Shown here: piece by piece, positions 8,114-15,380 of the stretch | How the letters are laid out: each line of letters starts with the position of its first letter | Numbering within the stretch: the first letter of the stretch is position 1 | Assembly (NCBI GenBank): GCA_021647585.1 | Contig: JAKIUK010000053.1 | Location: 1 to 28,475 of the forward strand | Direction of reading: 5' to 3' | DNA from: Methylococcaceae bacterium | GTDB lineage: Bacteria > Pseudomonadota > Gammaproteobacteria > Methylococcales > Methylomonadaceae | DNA: 28,475 nt | Notes under the pieces: model-generated | Databases searched by the model: none | Told to the model about the DNA's origin: nothing | Seen by the model: only the letters and a program-made list of their open reading frames with translations | Position numbers and translations under genes: made by a program

Positions 8114-8917
8114 ATGAAAAATCACTACTCAATAAAACTATATACGATTTACGTAATAATGATTCTGGGTATGCTGATTGTTTTAAACATATCACCCATT
8201 CCTCAAGACCCTAAATATCACAATTTTGCTGACCAACGTCAATTGATCGGAATTCCACATTTTTGGAATGTTATTTCTAACATGCCTTTCATCATTGTCA
8301 GCTTTTTAGCCGTTATTAACTTGTTAAAAGGCGGAATATTGAAATTTACTCCCGCATTATTTTCATGTTACTTTATTTTTTTTCTTGCTATAGGTGCCGT
8401 TGGTATTGGGTCTGCTTTCTATCATTTACAGCCGTCAAATAAAACTTTACTTTGGGATAGATTGCCTATGACTATTGCATTCATGGCATTTATGGCAATT
8501 GTCATAGGCGAATATATTTCTGAAAAGATAGCGTTGAAATTCTTACTTCCTTTAATCTTTATAGGTGTGATATCGGCCATCTATTGGCATTTTACCGAAC
8601 AAGCTGGGCATGGAGACCTTAGACCCTATGCGTTGGTTCAATTTCTTCCAATGCTAATTATTCCAATGATATTGGTGATGTTTAAGGCGCGTTATACACA
8701 CAACCGTTATCTTTGGGCTATGTTGCTAACTTACCTGATGGCTAAAATATTTGAGACATTTGATGGGCAAATATTTAGCATGATTAGTTTAAGCGGACAT
8801 ACCATTAAACATATCGTTGCAGCTCTTGGGCCTTATCTTTTTTTTCATGCTCTGAAGAAACGTAGTAAATTTTTTTTCATATCCAAGAAGAAAAATAATT
8901 ATTCAACGTCAAAATAA
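8114..8917 (+). CDS. Alkaline-ceramidase-like (CREST superfamily) integral membrane hydrolase
   Basis: 267 residues with about seven hydrophobic segments. Signature elements appear in family order: FADQRQLIGIPHFWNVISN (38-56), GSAFYHLQPSNKTLLWDRLP (99-118; S100, H104, D115), GHGDLRPYALVQF (165-177) and SGHTIKHIVAA (227-237; H229, H233). In CREST hydrolases the Ser-His-Asp set plus the HxxxH pair hold a zinc that cleaves an amide bond, as in ceramidases. The bacterial substrate is unknown; an acylated amine or sphingolipid-like lipid is plausible. The gene lies alone between repeat copies 2 and 3 and may have arrived or moved with them. The basic tail (after 248) is probably cytoplasmic. Start ATG 8114 has no strong ribosome-binding site. 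Confidence 0.8.
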   Translation: MKNHYSIKLYTIYVIMILGMLIVLNISPIPQDPKYHNFADQRQLIGIPHFWNVISNMPFIIVSFLAVINLLKGGILKFTPALFSCYFIFFLAIGAVGIGSAFYHLQPSNKTLLWDRLPMTIAFMAFMAIVIGEYISEKIALKFLLPLIFIGVISAIYWHFTEQAGHGDLRPYALVQFLPMLIIPMILVMFKARYTHNRYLWAMLLTYLMAKIFETFDGQIFSMISLSGHTIKHIVAALGPYLFFHALKKRSKFFFISKKKNNYSTSK

Positions 8918-9054
8918 ATGACTGTGTAGAAGCCAATATTAGTACCGAAAAATGTCTATCCAAATAAGATATGGGTAAAACAACTGAAAATAAATTTTAT
9001 TTTTCTCCTGACTAACATGTGTTTTTCTGGATAAACAAATTTGAAATATTACAA

Positions 9055-9083
9055 GGTCGGTTTTCAATAGACAGCAACCGACC
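9055..9083. terminator. Hairpin after the ceramidase-like gene
   Basis: GGTCGGTT (9055-9062) and AACCGACC (9076-9083) form a perfect 8-bp stem with a 13-base loop about 140 bases after the gene. No T-run follows, so terminator activity is uncertain. Confidence 0.35.
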
Positions 9084-9110
9084 CAAAACTACCAGAAAAA
9101 TGCATTATTC

Positions 9111-9385
9111 TAGAAAAATCAGTTGACCGCTAGGTTTGTACGTAACTTGTTGTATATTAATTGTATCGAGAGCTTTTACCTGTCACCCGTTTGGTAAGAT
9201 GAAACCGCTACACGATTTTGTGAAGAAATCTGAACGAAAAATTCTGCAGAATAGTGCTTGATAAGGACTATGGCCATTGCCTACATGGAAGTAGGTAAGG
9301 GGCGTAAGCAGGACGCGGAAGCTTTATCTACGCACTATTTTTTGTCTTTTTCGCCCAGATTTTCCACAAAATTCGTGCTCAACTG
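9111..9385. repeat. MITE-like element, copy 3, main part (interrupted by IS110-family element)
   Basis: Left end TAGAAAAATCAGTTG (9111-9125). The element runs to CAACTG at 9380-9385, where the IS begins. The missing 9 bases (ATTTTTCTA) reappear at 10762-10770 on the far side. Rejoining gives a 284-bp copy with the perfect 15-bp terminal repeat of the family. The interior is closest to copy 2. Confidence 0.85.
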
Positions 9386-9392
9386 CAATGAT

Positions 9393-9457
9393 ATGGACTC
9401 CTCCCCCCAAAGGGAGGTAGAGTAATAAAAAATACCAATTAATTATCAGGAGTCCAT
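9393..9457 (+). promoter_or_regulatory. Hairpin that can hide the transposase ribosome-binding site
   Basis: ATGGACTCCT (9393-9402), in the left inverted repeat, is exactly complementary to AGGAGTCCAT (9448-9457), which contains the Shine-Dalgarno AGGAG just before ATG 9459. A smaller hairpin, CCTCCC-CCCAAA-GGGAGG, is nested inside. Transcripts entering from outside would sequester the start site; transcripts starting inside the left repeat would do so less. Confidence 0.55.
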
Positions 9458-9458
9458 A

Positions 9459-10502
9459 ATGAAACAGTCTAACACTATCAGTATTGATTTAGCGAAATCA
9501 GTATTTCAAGTTGCGATTTTAAATCAAAACGGAAAGGTTTTATGCAATAAGAAATTACAAAGGGCTCAATTATTGCCTTTCATTACAAAGCAACCGGCAT
9601 CTTTAATTGTGATGGAATCATGTGGAGGATCTAATCATTGGGGTAGACGTTTCGAGGCTTTAGGGCACACACCAAAACTGATTGCAGCCCAACATGTCAA
9701 ACCCTTTGTTAAAACCAATAAAAACGATGCCAATGATGCGGTAGCAATTGCAGAAGCAAGTAAACGGCCCAATATGAAATTTGTCTCGATCAAAAATCTG
9801 GAACAGCAAGATATTCAATCCATCCATAGAGCTCGACAGCGTTTAGTCGATAACCGCACAAGTTTAGTTAACCATGCCAGAGGTTTATTGGCTGAATACG
9901 GTATGGTGTTCTGTGTCGGCGTGAATCGATTTAGAAAAGCATTAGCTCATTTAGTCAATACCTCTGAATATACGGGAGAAATGACACCTTATCTCAAAGA
10001 ATTATGTTGCGAATGGTATGAAGAATTATTAATAGTGGATAAAGCGATAAAGCAACAGGATAAAAAAATTAAGATGATTGCCACCTCATCTGATCAAGCA
10101 AAACGATTAATGAAAATTGAAGGCATTGGCCCTGTCATTGCCACAGCTTTTGTCGCTACATTAGGCACGCAAGCCAAAGAGTTTAAGAATGGCCGAGAAA
10201 TGGCTGCTTATCTTGGTTTAACACCGAAACAACATTCGAGCGGAGGCAAGGCTCGATTAATGGGGATTAGCAAAAGAGGAGATAGTCATTTACGAACGTT
10301 GTTGATGAATGGTGCAACCTCGGTCATTAATGTCGTAGGAAAAAAGAATGATCCCAAGAGTCAATGGGTCAACAACTTACTTTGCCGAATGCATCAAAAC
10401 AAGGTAAAAGTCGCATTAGCTAATAAAATGGTTCGCATTGCCTGGGTTATATTGGCAAAAGGCGAAACTTATAAACCCGAACGAGCATCAGCAATGGTGT
10501 AA
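9459..10502 (+). CDS. IS110-family (IS1111-type) transposase/recombinase
   Basis: 347 residues, full length. The N-terminal RuvC-like DEDD domain shows D10 (SIDLAKSVFQ), E53 (IVMESCGGSNHWG), D90 and D93 (KNDANDAVAIAEA). The middle is a coiled helical linker. The C-terminal Tnp domain has GIGPVIATAFVATLG, then AAYLGLTPKQHSSGGK (248-264) with the serine pair 260/261, one of which is the nucleophile, and SKRGDSHLRTLLMNGA. The family recombines DNA with its own RNA guide that pairs with both donor ends and target. Start ATG 9459 follows AGGAG at 9448-9452. The frame is intact, so the element is probably active. Confidence 0.93.
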   Translation: MKQSNTISIDLAKSVFQVAILNQNGKVLCNKKLQRAQLLPFITKQPASLIVMESCGGSNHWGRRFEALGHTPKLIAAQHVKPFVKTNKNDANDAVAIAEASKRPNMKFVSIKNLEQQDIQSIHRARQRLVDNRTSLVNHARGLLAEYGMVFCVGVNRFRKALAHLVNTSEYTGEMTPYLKELCCEWYEELLIVDKAIKQQDKKIKMIATSSDQAKRLMKIEGIGPVIATAFVATLGTQAKEFKNGREMAAYLGLTPKQHSSGGKARLMGISKRGDSHLRTLLMNGATSVINVVGKKNDPKSQWVNNLLCRMHQNKVKVALANKMVRIAWVILAKGETYKPERASAMV

Positions 10503-10761
10503 TGTGTTTGATTTTAAATAAATAGTAATACTCACCGAGTTTGCGAGTAAATTGCAGTAGATGACAAATAGGTAAGACCAACCTTTTTAAAACCTGGTAG
10601 AAAAATTGATACTTGATATCTTTACTGCTATAAGGAAAAAAGGTGCGAAAATCATCAAGGTCAGGGGATAGCTTCTCCATAAAAAGACCGGATATACTTA
10701 GGCATCTTATTTTATCTGTCAAATATGAATCTTTACTTGAAACAATCGAGGAGTCCATATA
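10503..10761 (+). ncRNA. Probable bridge/seek RNA region of the IS element
   Basis: This is the long non-coding right end. GCAGTA (10554-10559) pairs with TACTGC (10623-10628) and encloses a loop that carries TAGAAAAAT (10598-10606), exactly complementary to ATTTTTCTA immediately right of the insertion point, and CAAC (10579-10582), identical to CAAC in the left target half (CAACTG). The order left guide then right guide is as described for IS110 bridge RNAs. The exact RNA ends and the donor-binding loop cannot be assigned by eye. Confidence 0.65.
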
Positions 10762-10770
10762 ATTTTTCTA
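10762..10770. repeat. MITE-like element, copy 3, detached right terminus
   Basis: ATTTTTCTA is the last 9 bases of the 15-bp terminal repeat, separated from the rest of copy 3 by the IS. The following GGAT matches the sequence after copy 1. Confidence 0.75.
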
Positions 10771-10771
10771 G

Positions 10772-10870
10772 GATAAAGCTCTGTCTGCATCATCTCTTCA
10801 AAAACGGGTCGAGCTTCTGGAATCAGGCCATATTTTCAAGTTGGCTGACCCCTCGAACGTGTATAGCTAA
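10772..10870 (+). pseudogene. Short unassigned gene relic
   Basis: Immediately right of the repeat, a 32-codon frame reads ALSASSLQKRVELLESGHIF and ends PSNVYS-TAA. The composition is protein-like but there is no start. It could be the tail of a gene interrupted by the repeat/IS insertion, or chance. Not recognised. Confidence 0.2.
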
Positions 10871-10883
10871 TAAGATTCATGCT

Positions 10884-11717
10884 TCATACAGAAATTGCCG
10901 CTTTAATATGCTCATGCGCCTGATAGCCTTCTATTTCAAAATCTTCATAGCGATAATCAAATATCGATTCAGGCTTTCTGTTTATCTTTAATACGGGTAG
11001 TGCATAAGGCTGACGGGTTAATTGTAACCGAGCCTGATGCAGATGATTGAGATACAAGTGTACATCGCCACCAGTCCAGATAAAGTCACCAACCTCCAAA
11101 TCGGCCTGCTGAGCCACAATATGCGTCAATAATGCATAACTGGGTATATTGAACGGTAAACCCAAAAAAGTGTCACAGCTACGTTGATAGAGCTGACAAG
11201 AGAGCTTTCCATTAGCCACATAGAACTGAAAAAACGCGTGACAGGCAGGTAAAGCCATTTTCCCCTGTTTTACATTATCTTGAGGACTCATTGATTCATC
11301 AGGTAAATCAGCAACATTCCAGGCTGAAACGATAATCCTTCGACTATTGGGAGTTTCTTTAAGTTGCTTAATAATGGTTGCTATCTGGTCTATTGAGTTT
11401 CCCTCTGGCGTTGGCCATGATCTCCATTGATGGCCATAAACAGGCCCCAGTTCGCCATTTTTGTCCGCCCATTCATCCCAAATTTTTACTCCGTGTTGTT
11501 TTAAATAAGCAATATTGGTATCGCCTTTTAAAAACCATAACAATTCATGAATAATTGATTTTAAGTGAACCTTCTTGGTTGTGACCAATGGAAAGCCTTG
11601 TTGTAGATCAAAACGTATTTGATGCCCAAAAAGTGACAGTGTACCACTACCGGTTCTGTCACTTTTTTTAACCCCTTCATTTAGTATTTTATCGAGTAAA
11701 TCTAAATATTGTTTCAT
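10884..11717 (-). CDS. thyA: Thymidylate synthase
   Basis: 277 residues. Converts dUMP to dTMP with methylene-tetrahydrofolate, in the cytoplasm. SDRTGSGTLSLFGHQIRFDL (19-38) holds the phosphate-binding arginine, LWFLKGDTNIAYL is the conserved folate region, GPVYGHQWRSW (91-101) is conserved, and the nucleophile is C159 in PACHAFFQFY. QRSCDTFLGLPFNI binds dUMP phosphate. It is about 13 residues longer than E. coli ThyA because of an insert before the nucleophile (PDESMSPQDNVKQG), an insertion I believe also occurs in other bacterial ThyA. The start overlaps the stop of lgt (ATGA), so the pair is translationally coupled, as in many proteobacteria. Confidence 0.97.
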   Translation of the reverse strand: MKQYLDLLDKILNEGVKKSDRTGSGTLSLFGHQIRFDLQQGFPLVTTKKVHLKSIIHELLWFLKGDTNIAYLKQHGVKIWDEWADKNGELGPVYGHQWRSWPTPEGNSIDQIATIIKQLKETPNSRRIIVSAWNVADLPDESMSPQDNVKQGKMALPACHAFFQFYVANGKLSCQLYQRSCDTFLGLPFNIPSYALLTHIVAQQADLEVGDFIWTGGDVHLYLNHLHQARLQLTRQPYALPVLKINRKPESIFDYRYEDFEIEGYQAHEHIKAAISV

Positions 11718-12496
11718 ACTGCTTTTTTATGTGCATAAATAAACATAGATGCACCTATGATAATCATGGGTGTAGATAAAATTTGTCCCATGGTTACCCA
11801 GTTTAATGCTAAATATCCCAATTGTGTATCGGGCATTCGGAAAAATTCCACAAAAAATCTGAAACAACCATACAGAAACAAAATTAGACCGGTAGGCGCC
11901 ATAACTGGTCTTTGTTTATTAGTATATACCCATATAATAATAAAAAGTATCACCCCCTCTAAAAATGCTTCATAGAGTTGAGAAGGATGCCTGGGTAATG
12001 GGCCACCATTTGGAAATACCATTGCCCAGGGTACATCTGAGGTTTTTCCCCATAATTCTGAATTAATAAAATTACCTATGCGACCAGCACCCAGTCCTAT
12101 CGCTGTGACTGGCGTGATAAAATCAGTTAATTCAAACAAAGTGCAGTTCTGTTTTTTAGCAAACCACCACATGGCTACAAATACTCCTAACATACCTCCA
12201 TGAAACGACATTCCACCTTCCCAGACTCTAAATAAAGTCAAAGGATTATCTATAAATTTAGGAAAATTATAAAATAACATATATCCTATTCTTCCACCCA
12301 GTATTACACCCAGGGCACCGTAATAAACTAAATCCTCAATTGCATCTGGCTTAATTACCGAATAAGGTTTTGCTGCTCGTTTTTTTCCTAAAAACCAGAC
12401 GGCAGTAAAACCTAACAAATACATCAAGCCATACCAATGAATTTTTAACGGGCCCAATGCAATAGCAACAGGATCAATTTGAGGATAAGTTAACAT
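11714..12496 (-). CDS. lgt: Prolipoprotein diacylglyceryl transferase
   Basis: 260 residues with seven or so membrane helices. It transfers diacylglycerol from phosphatidylglycerol to the lipobox cysteine of prolipoproteins at the inner membrane. Motifs: IHWYGLMYLLGF (19-30), LGGRIGYMLFYN (66-77), VWEGGMSFHGGMLG (91-104, with H99), and the Lgt signature GAGRIGNFINSELWG (136-150, with R139). HPSQLYEAFLEG follows, as expected. Length matches the family. It is the first gene of a two-gene unit with thyA. The lipoprotein hydrolase at 5979 would be one of its substrates. The upstream gap holds repeat copy 4. Confidence 0.97.
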   Translation of the reverse strand: MLTYPQIDPVAIALGPLKIHWYGLMYLLGFTAVWFLGKKRAAKPYSVIKPDAIEDLVYYGALGVILGGRIGYMLFYNFPKFIDNPLTLFRVWEGGMSFHGGMLGVFVAMWWFAKKQNCTLFELTDFITPVTAIGLGAGRIGNFINSELWGKTSDVPWAMVFPNGGPLPRHPSQLYEAFLEGVILFIIIWVYTNKQRPVMAPTGLILFLYGCFRFFVEFFRMPDTQLGYLALNWVTMGQILSTPMIIIGASMFIYAHKKAV

Positions 12497-12577
12497 AGCA
12501 AAATAAAAAGTAAGTATAAAAGGGATTAGAATTAATTATGAAATAATATTCTGGTGTGTAGTCTACCTCGTTTAACC

Positions 12578-12785
12578 CAGAAAAATCAGTTGGGCGCGGA
12601 TTTATAGTGCAAGCTATTGGTTTCACAGTGATTTAACAGGTTTTTGCTCCTGCAAAACCTGCATTTCCTACTTCCATGTAGGTCAAAAAATCTGAGCTTC
12701 ACCCATTAGGTTAAGCGGGCATTTTTTTGAAGTGCTGTGGAATCAAGAGCTTGTGCTAGAAACCGTAAGCCAACTGATTTTTCTA
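12578..12785. repeat. MITE-like element, copy 4 (208 bp)
   Basis: Left end CAGAAAAATCAGTTG (12578-12592), right end CAACTGATTTTTCTA (12771-12785), 14 of 15 paired. The left interior (CAGTTGGGCGC) is like copy 2. CCTACTTCCATGTAGG inside is the reverse complement of a stretch in copy 3 (CCTACATGGAAGTAGG), so the interior has been rearranged. It lies between gyrB and lgt, in a gap (12497-12895) with no gene. Confidence 0.8.
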
Positions 12786-12895
12786 GATTTAAACTAAATT
12801 AAGGTTAAATTGACATTATTTTCGTATGCCTGCTTACTACGTCCTTGTAGATAAATCAGAGAGTGAAAGTTAACAATGACTTTTATATTAATCTA

Positions 12896-15310
12896 TCAAA
12901 CATCCAGATTAGTAACATCAAGTGCATGCTTCACAATAAAATCCCGGCGTGGTTCAACCACATCACCCATTAAGGTAGTAAAAATTTCATCAGCTGCTAT
13001 CACATCTTCAATTTTTACATTCAACATCCTTCGACTGTTTGAATCTAAAGTTGTTTCCCATAACTGTTCCGGATTCATTTCTCCCAAACCTTTGTAACGC
13101 TGAATATGCTGTCCTTTCTTCACCTCCTTCATCATCCATTCAAAAGCCTGTTTAAAATTACTCACGGCTTGTTGCTTTTCTCCCATACGCATAATGGATT
13201 CTTCAGTAAATAGGCCAATTGTATCTTCAGCATATTTAGCTATTTTCAGATAATCCTTACCAGAAAAAAAAGTGGGATGTAAAACAAAAGTTTTAGTAAT
13301 TCCATGTTTCTTTTTATCAACAACAATACTAAAGTCTTCTGTGTCAGTATATTTTAATTCGATAGTGTAAACAGCTTTACTACCATTTTTATTCAGCCGT
13401 GTTTCTAAGTGATTTAACCATCCCGTCATTTTTTCCTGACTTTGTTTAATATCTTCATTTAAAGGAGGTAAATATGTCATTTCTTCTAAAAAGACATCAT
13501 CATAACGCCGGGATAGACGATTAATTACTGAAGTTACATCTGCGTATTCCTTCGCCAACGTTTCCAGTCCCTGTCCTTGTATAACCGGAGTCGATTCATC
13601 AGTTTGTAACTGAGCTTTATCTAGAGCCAATTGAATCAAATACTCATTCAGGCCCTCATCATCTTTTACATAATGCTCTTGCTTACCCTTTTTAATTTTA
13701 TACAAGGGTGGCTGGGCAATATACACATAACCTTTTTCTATTAATTCTGGTAATTGTCTATAGAAAAATGTCAGTATCAAAGTACGAATGTGTGATCCAT
13801 CGACATCCGCATCCGTCATAATGATAATGCGATGATAACGTAATTTTTCGATATTATATTCATCTTTACCAATACCACAGCCTAAAGCCGTAATTAAATT
13901 ACCGACCTCATCCGATGAAATCATTTTATCGAAGCGGGCCTTTTCGACATTAAGAATTTTTCCTTTCAGAGGTAAAATGGCTTGTGTGCGTCTGTCTCTA
14001 CCTTGTTTGGCAGATCCGCCCGCTGAGTCCCCTTCCACTATAAATAATTCTGATAATGCTGGATCTTTTTCCTGACAATCGGCAAGCTTTCCTGGTAATC
14101 CTGCTATATCCAGGGTAGATTTACGACGAGTCATTTCTCTTGCTTTGCGTGCTGCATCACGTGCTCTGGCAGCATCTATGATTTTATTAACAATAGTTTT
14201 AGCTATTTGTGGCTGTTCCAGTAAAAATTCTTGCAACTTCTCATTCATTGTTGATTCAACCAAAGGTTTCACTTCAGAAGAAACCAGTTTATCTTTGGTT
14301 TGAGAAGAAAACTTAGGATCAGGAACTTTAACCGATAACACTGCAGTTAATCCTTCTCTGGCATCATCCCCAGTTGTTGAAACTTTTTCTTTTTTGGCCA
14401 AACCACTGGATTCAATATATTGATTAATGGTTCTGGTTAAAGCGCCTCTAAATCCGGCCAAATGAGAACCGCCATCACGCTGTGGAATATTATTGGTATA
14501 ACAAAAAATATTTTCCTGGTACGAGTCATTCCATTGCATTGCAACTTCAACAACAACCCCTTCTTTTTCGGCGGTAAAATGAAACACATCTTCAAACAAA
14601 GGTGTTTTATTTTTATTTAAATGCTGAACAAATGCACTTATCCCCCCTTCAAACTCAAACACATCTTCTTTATCGGTACGTTCATCTTTCAACGAAATTC
14701 TGACCCCAGAATTTAAGAATGATAATTCTCTTAAACGTTTAGCTAAAATATCATAATGATATTCTGTATCTGAAAATGTTTCTTTACTCGGTAAAAAATT
14801 AATCAGTGTGCCTGTATCTTCTGCATCAGCTACTGCTTCTAATGGTGCAACAGGCTCCCCCATTTTATATTTTTGCTTATGTAATTTACCGCTCTTACGT
14901 ATTTCAAGCGTCATTTCCTCAGATAAAGCATTTACAACGGATACACCCACACCATGGAGACCACCTGATACTTTATAGGCATTATCATCAAACTTACCTC
15001 CGGCATGTAATACTGTCATAATAACTTCGGCTGCCGAACGGCCCTCTTCAGGATGTATATCGACGGGAATGCCACGACCATCATCTGATACTGTGATAGA
15101 TCCATTTTCATGGATAATTACATTCACTCCGGTACAAAAACCAGCAAGCGCTTCATCTATTGAGTTATCAACCACCTCAAAAACCATGTGATGTAAACCT
15201 GACCCATCATCTGTATCTCCAATATACATCCCTGGTCTTTTTCTTACTGCATCCAGACCCTTCAGAACTTTAATATTCGAACTATCGTATACCTGGTTAT
15301 TATCACTCAT
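12896..15310 (-). CDS. gyrB: DNA gyrase subunit B
   Basis: 804 residues, the usual gammaproteobacterial length. ATPase half of gyrase, acting with GyrA to introduce negative supercoils. The GHKL ATP site has EVVDNSIDEALAG with the catalytic Glu and Asn, DDGRGIPVDIH, and GGLHGVGVSVVNALS. The transducer domain is followed by the TOPRIM domain: EGDSAGGSAKQGRDR, PLKGKILNVEKA and MTDADVDGSHIRTL (metal-binding DxD). The ~170-residue insert between TOPRIM halves typical of gammaproteobacterial GyrB is present, and the tail QRYKGLGEMNPEQLWETT is canonical. Last gene of the dnaA-dnaN-recF-gyrB series, 58 bp after recF. This gap contains parS sites. Confidence 0.98.
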   Translation of the reverse strand: MSDNNQVYDSSNIKVLKGLDAVRKRPGMYIGDTDDGSGLHHMVFEVVDNSIDEALAGFCTGVNVIIHENGSITVSDDGRGIPVDIHPEEGRSAAEVIMTVLHAGGKFDDNAYKVSGGLHGVGVSVVNALSEEMTLEIRKSGKLHKQKYKMGEPVAPLEAVADAEDTGTLINFLPSKETFSDTEYHYDILAKRLRELSFLNSGVRISLKDERTDKEDVFEFEGGISAFVQHLNKNKTPLFEDVFHFTAEKEGVVVEVAMQWNDSYQENIFCYTNNIPQRDGGSHLAGFRGALTRTINQYIESSGLAKKEKVSTTGDDAREGLTAVLSVKVPDPKFSSQTKDKLVSSEVKPLVESTMNEKLQEFLLEQPQIAKTIVNKIIDAARARDAARKAREMTRRKSTLDIAGLPGKLADCQEKDPALSELFIVEGDSAGGSAKQGRDRRTQAILPLKGKILNVEKARFDKMISSDEVGNLITALGCGIGKDEYNIEKLRYHRIIIMTDADVDGSHIRTLILTFFYRQLPELIEKGYVYIAQPPLYKIKKGKQEHYVKDDEGLNEYLIQLALDKAQLQTDESTPVIQGQGLETLAKEYADVTSVINRLSRRYDDVFLEEMTYLPPLNEDIKQSQEKMTGWLNHLETRLNKNGSKAVYTIELKYTDTEDFSIVVDKKKHGITKTFVLHPTFFSGKDYLKIAKYAEDTIGLFTEESIMRMGEKQQAVSNFKQAFEWMMKEVKKGQHIQRYKGLGEMNPEQLWETTLDSNSRRMLNVKIEDVIAADEIFTTLMGDVVEPRRDFIVKHALDVTNLDV

Positions 15311-15328
15311 ACTTTTTCCATTTTTGGG

Positions 15329-15344
15329 CGTTCCACGAGGAACA
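15329..15344. promoter_or_regulatory. parS-like site 1 (degenerate)
   Basis: CGTTCCACGAGGAACA has 14 of 16 positions of the perfect palindrome TGTTCCACGTGGAACA. It lies between recF and gyrB. Weaker than sites 2 and 3. Confidence 0.55.
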
Positions 15345-15364
15345 TGTTATTTCTATTGTTTGTA

Positions 15365-15380
15365 TGTTTCACGTGGAACA
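15365..15380. promoter_or_regulatory. parS site 2, overlapping the recF stop codon
   Basis: Read on the minus strand it is TGTTCCACGTGAAACA, identical to the well-known ParB-binding consensus. Its TGA is the stop codon of recF (TGT-TCC-ACG-TGA). Confidence 0.85.

Larger units (their letters stand above)
9386..10761 (+). mobile_element. IS110-family (IS1111-type) insertion sequence, 1376 bp
   Basis: Both junctions are defined by comparison with uninterrupted repeat copies: the left flank ends CAACTG and the right flank resumes ATTTTTCTAGGAT. No target duplication is seen, as expected for this family. Subterminal 13-bp inverted repeats ATATGGACTCCTC (9391-9403) and GAGGAGTCCATAT (10748-10760) are perfect, lying 5 and 1 bp from the ends; such subterminal repeats mark the IS1111 subgroup. 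There is a short left non-coding end (73 bp), one transposase, and a long right non-coding end (259 bp) where the guide RNA of IS1111-type elements is encoded. Confidence 0.85.

Noticed and set aside
7856..8125. 89-residue minus-strand frame
   Set aside because: It lies almost entirely in repeat copy 2 and is not open in copy 3, so it is not a conserved transposase.
10725..10991. 88-residue plus-strand frame across the IS right end and thyA
   Set aside because: It joins IS end, repeat end and antisense thyA; a chance frame.
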